The notes under the pieces: generated by a model
What the model was told of the DNA's origin: nothing
Database searches by the model: none
What the model saw: the letters and a program-made list of their open reading frames with translations, nothing else
Made by a program: the position numbers and the translations under genes
Shown: positions 47,172 through 57,705 of the stretch, piece after piece
How the letters are laid out: every line of letters begins with the position of its first letter
How positions within the stretch are numbered: position 1 is the stretch's first letter
Origin: Cyrtodaria siliqua
Lineage: Eukaryota; Mollusca; Bivalvia; Adapedonta; Hiatellidae
DNA: 64,000 nucleotides
Direction of reading: 5' to 3'
Assembly (NCBI GenBank): GCA_037043455.1
Contig: JAWPHD010001444.1
Span: 62,001 to 126,000 of the forward strand

Positions 47172-47689
47172 CATCATCTAATTGGTCTATGTGATGGGTC
47201 CTGAATTTATTAAAGGGACACAGAGCAAATTTCCAATCTTGTGTCTGTTTTACATATTTTCACATCAGAACAGACCATACATCTACAAAAAAAGTCTTCT
47301 CAACTGCCCTATTTAATCATGTTTTATTTCTAAAACTAGCGGCATCACCAGGTTTTGAGAGAGAAAATAAATAGTTGTATATTAATGTTTTCTCCCCATG
47401 TAAAATGACCTTACTAAGTCATTAAAGTAAAATATCCTATGAACAAAACGTGTAAAATTTAACAATTTTAGATTTTGGCCAGACTTGTATTTTATTCCCC
47501 TTCTAGTAAAAATGGCTTATAGAACATTGCACCCTCTGTCAGATTTAACTTTCCTTATAATAGATTCTTGCTGTACTGTTGGGTGAAACATACATTAAAA
47601 TGGTTCTATAATCATGTCAGTTCAATCATATACTCGTATGATACACAATATAATATGTATTGACCCTTTACTTGATGTGCCATTTACTC

Positions 47690-47985
47690 AGTTTTGGTCA
47701 AGGGACGTTTATAGCATATCGGCTTTGAATCCAGTGAACACGGATTCAATTCTTACTGGCGCCACTGGGTTACTTCGATGTGTCCTGCTAGCCTCGTTCG
47801 TCTGATGGGAACGTAAACCGGGTGGTCCTGTGTATCGGAGTCTGTCCTCCCTCCAAGCACGTTAAAGAACCATAGGTATCTAATCGGTAGTAAGCGTAGG
47901 GCAGGGTTCCTGGATGCCTATGTATCGTTCCTCCTCTCTTTCGGGCGGTTCGAAATAACCTAAACAACGTGTTGATGAGGCGTTA
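47690..47985 (+). mobile_element. tRNA-derived SINE, second family
   Basis: The tRNA-like head (about 47700-47765; ACGGATTCAATTCTTAC as a degenerate B box) is followed by a conserved body (GGTGGTCCTGTGTATCGG; CCAAGCACGTTAAAGAACC; AGCGTAGGGCAGGGTTCC) and a TTAAACAATAATTAAA tail, a layout familiar from mollusc SINEs. It is nested in the 6.05-kb transposon. Confidence 0.65.
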
Positions 47986-48117
47986 AACAATAATTAAATT
48001 TTAAACTGTCCCATTCCCCTAAATATGCCCTAGATCCCTCTCGCAACACCTGATTCAAATTGAATACTCTGCTCGACTTATATTAACTTTTTATTCTATG
48101 TCTTTCTTTTCTTTCAG

Positions 48118-48280
48118 TCTGCACGTCATGTGGAAGAAGACTCCATGTACACCACTGGCCAGAGTCAATGCTGAAGTTTATGTTCGCTCAATTATTTGCT
48201 TAATAAAGTATACATATGAACTAAAATATTGTCTTTATAATTATGTCTTCCACCACAAAGTGGTAGGTGAGACAGATTAG
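48118..48280 (+). CDS. Candidate terminal exon of the same short transcript
   Basis: A long pyrimidine tract (TCTTTCTTTTCTTTCAG) precedes the exon. In the phase set by the segment ending at 46712 it reads about 54 codons to TAG at 48278. An AATAAA lies inside it, near 48200. The predicted product, about 67 residues in total, is basic and unrecognised. The good splice signals are the only real support. Confidence 0.25.
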
Positions 48281-49469
48281 ATTTGGCCTTTCCGTTCGTC
48301 TGTCACAAATCTTGTCTGCGCTACTTGTTGGATTTTGACGAAACTTTGTACAAACTCTTTATTACTTTCTCTGAAGCTAATTTCATAAAACTTCATACTT
48401 TAAATGCCTTTGGTGAAATGATAATCCCTGTTTATTTTGAAGTCAGTAGTTGAAAGGTCCGTTACCATGACCGGAAAATAAAAAGTATTGCCCACACAGT
48501 TTTTCCTCTTACCTAAAGCAAATTTCATGAAATTTCATTGTTGGACAGTGGAAAGAGGTTGATCGTTTGATTTTTAGGTAAAAGGTCAAGTTCCCTGCAG
48601 ACATCCACTATCCAAGGATAAGCATATGTTACAACACACATGTTATAATATTAATGGTATAATATATGAATATTTTCTTGCACAATGTTGAATCCAGTAA
48701 AACAAGTGGTTTTGTTCACCGATACTGTCGCCTGTGAACCAAACCACTTGTTGTTAAATTACAGGATTCAACAGTGTGTAATACATATTCCGATCATCCA
48801 TTTTTTTTTTAAATCATAAATTAAAAAATATATATATTAAAACAAACAAAACATGCTATTTGATGAAAACAGACGTATTCAATTTTCAAAATAGCAATAT
48901 TCGCAGAATATAGTAGATTTCAACTGCTGAAAACAAACATGTATTTTTTTTCCAGGAAATAATACTTCTATGAATATAGTATATATGTTTAGGGAAATGT
49001 TTAATATGTCTGTTTTCAAATACTACAAATCGTAACGCACCGCACATGTATATTCAGTATTTACTTTCAATATAGTAGTGAGTATGACTGCGTTCTGGGA
49101 CCATATAAATATAAAAGAATAATATATATAAATAAATATATATATAACTATATATGCCCTATAAATATAAACGACCCGCACTTTTTGGATTCACGCGTAC
49201 AGTGTTTCACAACACCACAAATCTGGCAAGTGCTCCATTGACACAATGTCATGTCCACGTTTATGTTATGAAATCTTCGAGTCTACACATAATCATGTTT
49301 GTTACCGACAGTAGCATGTATGTTACTCGTCAGTCATTTATTTACTTGGTTAAAGGAACACATACCAATCTTGCTTTCTTTAAAACTCGAGTCGCCCCCT
49401 CAGTTTTAAACGAACAGTTAAAAGAATATACTTCTTTCTGCCTGTTAAACTTATATTAGTTTATCGCTT

Positions 49470-51070
49470 TTTCTGGTTTCGAAAATTAACTCTGCAACGT
49501 ATGTTGCCGCCATCATGATTTCATTTTCCGATATACCGTTGCAACATTGTTTGTTAAAATAAATTGGCCACTCTGACATAAACCCAAAGCATGTATAGAT
49601 AAAAAATTTAGTGTAAAATACATGAACACATACATTTTAAATATATGTGTTTACATAACGAAATTATATAATTGTTTCTGTAGCCGGTCGTCTTCCCTTA
49701 ATGAATATGAATGTTGCCGTCTTTGGGTCGGACGGTCCTGTCACTTAATTAGTACTTGTCTCCGTTTATTGAAATTCTACATATATACAGAGGAGAGATG
49801 TATCTATATGATTTTGTTATTATGCTCGCTTCTAAAATGACGAAATAAATCGATTTGAATAAAAGGCGCATTCTCAGCAATACACAACGTATTGTGTGTA
49901 CGGGTTGGAGGGGGGAAACCCACGGGGTTGGAGGGATACTACCGTAATGTTGCTCTCATAAATACTGTTAACATACTACATCAATAATATAACAACTACT
50001 GAACAATGCTGAAATCGATTTATCTTTATAAATGAATTCATAATTCCACAATTTTATTCCGTGCGAAGATCGATTTGGAACGTCGATTCGGCGTATTTAA
50101 ACGATTACGGTGTACTTTGTTAATTTTCGGGGGAAAAAAGTACTTGCCTCCGATTTTTTTTATATTTTACATATCTACAGAGGAAAGATGTATTTACGCG
50201 TACATGCTTTTGTTTTTTTCTCTCGCTTCTAAAATGATGAAATAAATCGAATTTGATTAAAACTGTGCATTAGCAGCCTAATCAATACGGTATGGAGGGT
50301 GGTGGGGGTGGAATGAGGGGCGGGGCTGCAGGGATACTACCGTAATGGTGTCCTTGAGAAAAACTGTGAACATTCTACTCTAATAATTTATTAAATACAG
50401 AACAATGTTGAAATCAATATATCTCTTAAAAAGGATTTCATAATTTCATGGTTTTATATCCCGCGTGTACATTAACTTCGAAAGGCGATTGTTCATATTT
50501 TAGCGAACACGGTGTACTTTGTTAATTTTGGGGAAAAAAAAGTACTTTTTTCTGATTGACTTTAAATTTTGGGTTTTAATAGTAGACATGTCAATGAACA
50601 CTTTCGTGAAAAAAAATTCATTCTCGCTGTTAAAACTTTTTTTTTTTGCATTTTTTTCGGATTCAGAAAATTAGCACTGCAACATATATTTTCACAATCC
50701 TCATTTCCTTTCCCGACGTACCGTTACACTTTTGTTTGTTAAAACCTATTCTGAGCACTCCGGCATAAACCAAAAGCATGTATAGATCGGAAATTTAATC
50801 TGGAATGCATGGATACATATATGGAATTATTTCATTTATTGTGTACCCGGTCGCGTCAGTAAATGTATATGCATTATGCCGTCTTTGAGTCCGTGGGTCA
50901 TGTTAGTTAATTTTGGGGAAAAAAAAGTACTTGTCTCCGATTTCATTAAAAATTTGCATATGGACAGAGGAAAGATTTATCTACACGTACATGCATTTGT
51001 TTTTATTCTCGCTTCTAAAATAACAAAATAAATCGATTTTGATTTAAAAGCGCATTTTTGGCAATTTAAA
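49470..51070. repeat. Segmental tandem duplication (A-B-C-B-C-A-B) within the 6-kb transposon
   Basis: Three blocks recur: A (49490-49740 and 50660-50915; AAAGCATGTATAGAT, GCCGTCTTTG), B (49755-49870, 50145-50270, 50930-51050; GTACTTG-CTCCG, TCTCGCTTCTAAAAT, AAATAAATCGA) and C (49905-50150, 50290-50545; GGGATACTACCGTAATG, CGGTGTACTTTGTTAATTTT). The order A-B-C-B-C-A-B shows repeated unequal duplications. Confidence 0.82.
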
Positions 51071-51349
51071 CCTTAAAACAACCTAAATTCATCCCTTTGA
51101 AAAATACCTTTAACTATTAATGGGAATTACACGAAGTGTACACCAATTCTGTTCGACCAATGTAGTTTGTGAATATTATTACTTTAACAACGATCTGTGA
51201 TGGTGTTTTGTTATAATCACAGTTTATAAATGAGAGGTGAAGAAATCTGACCAGTGACAATTTTCCCGATAATGTCATTTTGTTATCGATTTTATCACGT
51301 GACCTTGTTTGATAAATATTCATACGCCATAGGGCTGGCGTTCCTACTG

Positions 51350-51785
51350 TCTTGTCGGATGTGTAAATTAGCATTGCCTGCTATAATACTGTATTTTATC
51401 AATATGAAACTAATATTCCACCTCAAACAACCATATCTAGACTTGTTATTTAGCGCTTGATGAGTTTGCATGCGCGCTAGTTATTACATACCAATATGTA
51501 GCCGTGGTCTAGTGGATATACGTACGGCCATCAAAACTTAGAAGCGCAACGGCTGTGGTTCAAATCCCGATCCGGCCAAGTACTGTTTGTATCACATATA
51601 TTCTGAAGCCGTATATTTATCGATGTTACATGTACGAAGGCTAAATAAAAATGTGATATTTTACGCATCGATTTCTGCCTTATATAGCGACTAGTGGAGT
51701 GTTCGTCGATTTGAAACTACTTCACACGTGACTCATTCATATTCATGAGTTATTACCAGTTAAAATAGAGACTCTGTAGCTTTAA
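51350..51785. mobile_element. TTAA/tRNA-like element, copy 3, right part
   Basis: Resumes the copy interrupted at 45302 after a TCT duplication, includes the plus-strand tRNA-like segment (about 51503-51582), and ends with the family's right terminus (GAGACTCTGTAGCT) next to TTAA at 51782. Confidence 0.7.
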
Positions 51786-51884
51786 GCGAAATTCTACCTT
51801 TAAAGCCAAAACGATTGGACTTGATAATCTCAAAGGACCAGTAAGTAATCATTGCCGTGGTATACGTTTTGACATTAATTTTCT

Positions 51885-52530
51885 TGTTTTAAAGGTAGAT
51901 ATAAAACTCGAACAGAAAATATAGTATTCAGGGACCATAGGCAACCAAAAATACGCATCGAAACAAACATCAATTACAAGGATAAATACGAAGCAAGTTA
52001 CTTAACAAACATAAATGCGTTGCCAATAGGGATACCGTCTTGTACGGTCTGTCGCAAAAACTGCCGCTGTTTTTTTTATACCAGATTCTAGGGTGCCTGA
52101 AACCTCATGCTTACCATGTTGTTATCTCAATAAAAACGTCACAGTGAAAATAAAGAAATCCCTGTCATGCTATATTTCACAAGCCAGGCAGCATTAGTAA
52201 ATAATATAAATATAACACAAAGATGATCATGTATATAACTATATATGAATATAAAAACAAAAGCCTATAAATCCGCACAGCCAGTACTTAGTGACTTGAC
52301 AGAAGACTGTGCAACAAGAGAAAAACACATTAGGATCACGACAATACAAGACTGGTGACAAACATCAACGTTACCATCAACTCCGGATGTAGGTAGACGT
52401 CATTGTAAGGTCAACACTATGTACGGTCATCGCACAATCTAATCAAGCTTAGTGGTGAACTGTAAATGGATCAACCACTAAACATGCTGATGCTGTGCAG
52501 TGTAAAATGATAGGGTCATAACCTCTTTTG
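51885..52530 (-). mobile_element. Dominant retroelement, diverged copy (minus)
   Basis: Carries family landmarks in inverted order (CTCGAACAGAAAATATAGTA; CCAATAGGGATACCGTCTTG; TCATCGCACAATC). It meets the plus-strand copy at 52535. Confidence 0.65.
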
Positions 52531-52534
52531 ATAA

Positions 52535-53092
52535 ACTTAATTGTACGATGACAGGACGGTCTTAAACCCTATGATGACGCCTACCTAAAGCCCAATGGGA
52601 CGGTGGCGTTTGATGCTTGCCTATGATCTTTCTTGTCGTGCCCTTAATGGTTTATTCTCTTGTTGCTCTGGCTTAGTCATTGAGTACCTTCATTGTAGGC
52701 TTTCGAGGCTATTATTTTTTTGAATTATAATTATTATATACATGAGCATATTTGTGGTTTACTTATATTGCCTATTGATGCTGCTTTGTTGGTTAGAGAT
52801 TAGATCATGGCGGGGATTTCTTTATTTACACTGTCCTGTTTTAATGGGATGACAGTAGGGTAAGTGTGAGGTTTGGTGCACCCTAGAACCGGTTTAAACC
52901 CCCAGTGGGCTTTGTTACCACTAACCGTTCCAAGGCGGTAGCCCTATTGTCAACTATTTTGTGTTTGTGATGTCGTTTGCATTTTTTATTACTTTTGCCT
53001 TCTCGTTTGTCTGTTTGCGTGTTTGTTTTTGTGTTTTTTGGTAGACTGTCGTCCTTGAATGCTGCTTTCCCTGTCCGATATTTTTGTCTTTC
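52535..53092 (+). mobile_element. Dominant retroelement, 5'-truncated copy (plus)
   Basis: Runs from the ORF end (CCCTATGATGACGCCTACCT, at the stop) to TGTCCGATATTTTTGTC. It abuts a minus-strand copy (51885-52530) head to head. Confidence 0.75.
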
Positions 53093-53530
53093 TTCAACTA
53101 AACTAACCTTTGGGATTTTCTAGCTCATTTTTTGGGGTTTTTAAGAAGAATAACGCTTAAGCCAGTGCTAGAGGGCGTGAGAGGTGTTACACCTTATATT
53201 ACCTCTCTTGAACAGTCACATTACAACCGAGTCTGCTACTTTCCCCTCTTGTTTATGTTTTTTGCTTTCCCTTTTCCCTTTTCAGTATACATGTTTATTA
53301 AACCAATGTTAAACACATGCATAACTATGGTATGATTTGAAAGTTTTATTATTTAGAAATAAGACGACTGCATGCATGCGATTGTTGTTTTAGCCGAGGC
53401 AGCTAGAGGCAATCATAACATTTTGTTACAAATATGTGCTTTGTGTTTGTTATGATTACAGTGTATGCACAATGTCAACTTAAAAGTGAATGACACCGAA
53501 ATAACATTAAAATACACTTTTTAATTTCAG

Positions 53531-53805
53531 GCGATATTCTTACGATGCTTACGTATACAACACCGTAACCAATAGTATCACGTGAATCAACACCGTCACC
53601 AACTGTATCACGTGAATCAACACCGTCACCAACTGTATCACGTGAATCAACGACGGCTCGGAACTGCAAAGATAACCTTTTTTTCCCTTGTACAACCGTT
53701 TTCGGTTTTCAAATGTGTACTGACAAATACATTGCAAACACTTATTGTCGTAAGACATGTGGCAAGTGTAACATAGAAATTGATGCAGCTGCGATTATAG
53801 GCTGA
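53531..53805 (+). CDS. Exon 7: 30-bp coding repeats, ShKT domain, internal stop
   Basis: A good acceptor (CTTTTTAATTTCAG) at 53530 joins exon 6 in phase 1. In that frame, three imperfect 10-residue repeats rich in Ser/Thr/Pro (core V-S-R-E-S-T-P-S-P-T) lead into a domain with six cysteines spaced 7, 8, 9, 3 and 2, ending C-x-x-C-like as in ShKT domains. The TGA is at 53803. The first repeat carries TAA (53566-53568) where the others have TCA, so splicing here would end the protein before ShKT. A second AG (CAATAG, 53575) lies just beyond the stop and is in the same phase. ShKT domains are common C-terminal modules of secreted invertebrate proteins; nothing shows toxicity. Confidence 0.55.
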
Positions 53806-53826
53806 TATTGCTTAACATTATGTTAT

Positions 53827-54126
53827 TTAAAGGGACTCATGGCAATCTTGACTTTTTAAACCGTTAGTTTTCCTGCATCAACTGCATTTGTTCAATCATT
53901 ATTGTTAATTATAAGAATTGTATTAAGCCATTTGTTTTTGAATATTATTTTTTTTGATTATATTGCACCAGTAGTATATTAAAACTTATAGTATAATAAG
54001 ACGAAATAGTGAATACTTAAAATCTGATTTATTTAAATGTAACCAGGGTAAAAATAAAATTGATACTGGATATATAAACGGAGACATCCATTGCAAATAC
54101 ATAAAGATTGCCGTGTGTCCCTTTAA
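53827..54126. mobile_element. TTAA MITE (same family), 300 bp, just 3' of the EGF gene
   Basis: TTAA-AGGGACTCATGGCAATCTTGA at left and AAGATTGCCGTGTGTCCCT-TTAA at right. It starts 22 bp after the final TGA of the EGF/ShKT gene. An AATAAA at 54053 lies inside it, so it could supply the 3' UTR and polyadenylation signal (inference). Confidence 0.78.
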
Positions 54127-54399
54127 TGTGTCATATTTATACTCTGCCTTGACTAGCCCCTAACATCTACTTTTCATATCATAACATCTTCAGTATTTTA
54201 AATATTTAAAATAAGCTAAACAGAAGAAAATATTAAATGTTCATATATTGCCTAAAATATAGACATGTAAGTTGTGGAATATCCAATTCAATCTAATGTA
54301 GCCCTAACACTTTGAAACAAGTTTCTAAATATTTCTCTGTGACTGACATAACATAAACGTGTTGAAAAATGTTCACAAGAACGGGAGAAAATAAAGATT

Positions 54400-55190
54400 T
54401 ACCTAAACAAGTAGAAACTGGTATTGCGCTGTATTGTGTCCTTACCTGTTTTTAAATTATTAATAAGCATCTTCTCATAGATTCGGTGGAAACCAGTGAA
54501 AAAAAAATGCTTCCATGCACCAACAATTGGTAATGAGATGAGGCGATAATGGGGGTTTGGGGTGGGAGTGGTGCAGTTGTAAGGGTGTCGGATATGACTG
54601 GCTTTTTTAACTTTTATCCAGCTTTTATTGAAATTAACATTCTGAAGTAATTTGGTAAAGATCATACAATTATGAAAATAAAATCGCTAGATTTTTTAAG
54701 CAAAGTTTTTAAAAATTATTTCGAGTGATATAGCTGATGTCTCCCTTCCAACATGGCTAGTGTTTTTAATCTGCCCACACTTTCTTATATGACCGAGGTT
54801 ATTTAATGAAAAAAATATTCGAAAAACAAGCGGGGTGTGGCGGGAGTGAGGAAGGGTTGGAGCATGATATGCCACGGCTCGTGAGCCACCTATGTCGGTT
54901 TTCAAACTTATCCGACCTTATATTGATATTTACATTTGATAATGTATGGTAAAAGTTTGATAAAGATCGGATGAAAATTAAATTCAGCATTTTAAAATAA
55001 TTCCAAGAAACAACTTTGTGAAGACCGACGTGGCCATTTTTTATTTTGTTCACGCTTCCTTCTATGCCCAATATATACTTACGGTGCGGTTGGGGTATCC
55101 TGGGGGATAGGGTTGGGTTGAGGGAGATCTATGGCTGTTTTTCAAACTTGTCGAGCTCGTATTATTAATATTAACATTATAAACCAGTTC
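54400..55190. repeat. Diverged satellite, inverted relative of the 17.6-kb array
   Basis: Units at about 54585, 54880 and 55130 carry the inverted ATGGCTG-TTTTCAAACTTGTC core and TATTAATATTAACAT. Between units lie G-rich spacers. Minus-strand ORFs across it do not resemble each other, as expected for non-coding DNA. Confidence 0.68.
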
Positions 55191-55212
55191 GGATGAAAAT
55201 ATCGGAGAAAAA

Positions 55213-55655
55213 ACCCTTATTGGTTTATTGTCTTGTTGCTCTGGCTTCTGCCAAGTCATTGAGTACCTTCATTGTGGCTTTCTAGGCTATTGTTTTTTTG
55301 TATTATATTTACACGAACATATATATTGCCTATTGATGCTGCCTTGTTTGTTAGAGATTAGATCATGGCGGGGAGTTCTTTATTTACACTGTCCTGCTTT
55401 AATGGGATGACAGTAGTGTACGAGTGAGGTCTGGTGCACCCTAGAACTGGTTTAACCCCCCAGTGGACTACTTTGCCACTGACCGTTACAAGGCGGTAGC
55501 CCTATTGTCAACCCTTTTGTGTTTGTGATGTCGTTTGCATTTATTATTACTTTTGCCTTCTTGTTTGTCTGTTTGCGTGTTTGTTTCTGTGTTTTGTGGT
55601 TGACTGTCCTCCTTGAATGCTACTTTCCCTGTCCGATCATTTTATATTTCTTTAT
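55213..55655 (+). mobile_element. Dominant retroelement, 5'-truncated copy (plus)
   Basis: Starts at ATTGGTTTATTGTCTTGTTG and ends CCGATCATTTTATATTTC. Confidence 0.75.
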
Positions 55656-56299
55656 CATATTTCGTTTAATCAAGGGGCACAAATCTAATTACATCTGGCT
55701 ACTTATTGAAGTTATATGTCTTCGATATAAAGTCGTACAATAAATTTGGAAAAGATCAAAGGAAAAATAAAGTGTCTATAATAATAAATCAAAGGCCATA
55801 ACTCTGGTGTTACTAAACTGATTAAGCTGGCTTTCAAAGTTTTACAAGATTTATTGATATCAACAATCTGGGCGAGTTGGTAAAGAAAAATGGGGAAAAA
55901 AAAAACACTACATTTTATGACTCGTCATTAAAAATGCTGTATTGTTGGTAAGGATATCGGCATATACTAGTAGTGTAATTATAAATGTCCATCTCGTGTG
56001 TACTTCCATATAAAGTTTCCGCCCCAATTACAGTTTGGCGTATTTAGTAGAACCTCTTTATCTAAGCACTCCTCTTGATCGCATATATCTATATTGATTT
56101 ACAGGTCACAGGGTTCTAAGTCAGTATCAATGTAACTATAAAATTAAAATGGTTTCCGCTTAATAACTTGGCGAATTTAGTTGCAATGTCTATAGCGTGT
56201 AACAAGGGTTGCGAGTGCTTGTTAGGGAAAGTCACCGTTAATATATGGAAAAATGGTTTCCGCTCAGTAATTTAAAGTTGTGTTAGACGTATTTAGAAT

Positions 56300-56530
56300 A
56301 GACGCCTTTTAAAACAGAAAAGAAAAGATATATGATATATCTCATTGGAGCGATCAGTGGCAAGAAAAATGATGCTGTGCTTTGAACCAATTCTAGGGTG
56401 TACCAAGCCTCACTATTATCATATTGTCATCCCCTTTAAACGGTACGGTGTAAATAAAGAAATCCCAGCCATATTACATCCTCTAACAAACTGGGCAGTA
56501 TAACAGGCAATATAACACAGATGATAATGT
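56300..56530 (-). mobile_element. Dominant retroelement, diverged short copy (minus)
   Basis: Matches from GGAGCGATCAGTGGCAAG to CAGGCAATATAACAC, with several changes from the other copies. Confidence 0.55.
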
Positions 56531-57579
56531 ATATAAAGAATATTATGTCAGTGCCTTTTAACATCAAGTTTATTAGGCGAGGCTTAGAAACGAGCCTAAT
56601 AGCGAGCGCAAGCGAGCTCCTATGGTATCGCAGGCGAAAAGTAAAAATACTAATCCATCCCTTTCAAAATTCTTGGGTCATTTACGGTAGATTATGGGAC
56701 ACTACAACCGTAAAGTAGCATATTTCGTTAAGAAATTAACTAGATAGGCAGCCGTAAAAATCATTAAGAATGGTGGTTCAGCAGAATGAGGTGAAAAAAA
56801 TATTAAAAACCTTTCTCGAACCCATCCAAAAATGACAAAGAAATTACATTTTTACTATGTCGCCAAAACGGCTATTAATAGGAAACGTAACCCAAAGTGT
56901 TAACATATCCATTGTTCATTGCCTAAAATTCGTCAAGACAATTCACAATTTAATAAAAGTAGATTTTGTGTCTCAGACATTTCTTGCTAACAGATTATGA
57001 TAAACAAATGATTTTATAACTGCCGTTAACAAACATCTTTTATTTCTTTATCATTATCGCCATCCCGTTTCTCTGTAAAATGCAATCGGGACTCTTCGTA
57101 GATTTCCGTATTCGGATCGTCCACTATTGATAGCCATTGACGGAAGTCGACGAGGTTATTCCGTTTTCATTCCTGCCAAACCCGAACAACCTGGCAATTT
57201 CCGGAAATGTTACGGTAATTATAATAAAATGAACACGTCATTGACTTACATCATCATCGTATGTCATCACACGTTATGACGTTTATGGTCTGTTAGAAAA
57301 CAATTAGTGAGCAGGGTTAATTACAGATCTATCTTTCTTCCCATCTTTCTTTCTTCCAATACTATTATACACACACTTTTGATTATCACAATTTCGTTTC
57401 TGTGGATGAGTTTACCTGCAGGCTTTTTGTTGTGATAAACGCAAAAGTTCAGCGGGATTGCTAACGTGAATAGGGTATGTCTATCCCTGCACGGGGGACC
57501 AACGGCTTTACATTCGTAGGAAGAAGGACATACTTTCACAGTATCTTTAATTATCTTGCACAAATAAGTTATAGATATA

Positions 57580-57705
57580 ATGGAGTGCGTTTTCAATTCT
57601 CTAGACGTGAACCTTCGGGAGTCGAACCCCAGATTTCTATATCCAGAGGCAAGTAAGCTAACCACTCTGTCATCGCATCTTTTTATCGCCACAGGCACAG
57701 TAAGA
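57580..57705 (-). mobile_element. tRNA-like segment / SINE remnant (minus)
   Basis: The reverse strand has GACAGAGTGGTTAGC (A box) and TGGGGTTCGACTCCC (B box). The acceptor-stem ends do not pair, so it is not a functional tRNA. Confidence 0.5.

Larger units (their letters stand above)
45303..51349. mobile_element. 6.05-kb DNA transposon with 14-bp TIRs and TCT target duplication
   Basis: The left end reads CAGTAGGAACGCCA and the right end is its exact reverse complement (TGGCGTTCCTACTG). TCT flanks both sides (45300-45302 and 51350-51352). Outside the element the two flanks rejoin to give an uninterrupted internal segment of the TTAA/tRNA-like element seen at 38742 and 44170, which fixes the insertion point precisely. 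A 3-bp duplication and CA-starting TIR fit CMC/CACTA-like or other cut-and-paste superfamilies; the superfamily is not certain. The interior holds a MITE (46894-47171), a SINE (about 47690-47985), a 1.6-kb segmental repeat (49470-51070), and only short ORFs, so this copy is probably non-autonomous. Confidence 0.8.
25131..53805 (+). other. Multi-exon gene: secreted MNNL / EGF-repeat / ShKT protein (DSL-less Notch-ligand-like)
   Basis: Seven exons are proposed: 25131-25175, 26931-27094, 30832-30964, 32937-33100, 38525-38577, 41984-43135 and 53531-53805. Each has AG/GT borders, and phases match throughout: 0, 2, 0, 2, 1, 1. Joined, they read for 582 codons to a TAA in the last exon, or 661 codons to a TGA if that TAA is ignored. 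Order: signal peptide, MNNL-like domain, Thr/Pro linker, EGF repeats, short coding repeats, ShKT domain. MNNL domains start Delta and Jagged ligands, where they are followed by DSL and EGF modules; here no DSL motif and no transmembrane helix is visible. That suggests a secreted protein, possibly a soluble modulator of Notch-type or matrix interactions (inference). Introns span 1.7-10.4 kb and are full of transposons. Extra symmetric exons could have been missed. Confidence 0.75.

Noticed and set aside
53582..53776. Plus-strand ORF N-Q-H-R-H-Q-L-Y-H-V repeated
   Set aside because: It is the wrong frame of the coding repeats in exon 7; the frame that joins exon 6 gives the ShKT cysteine pattern.
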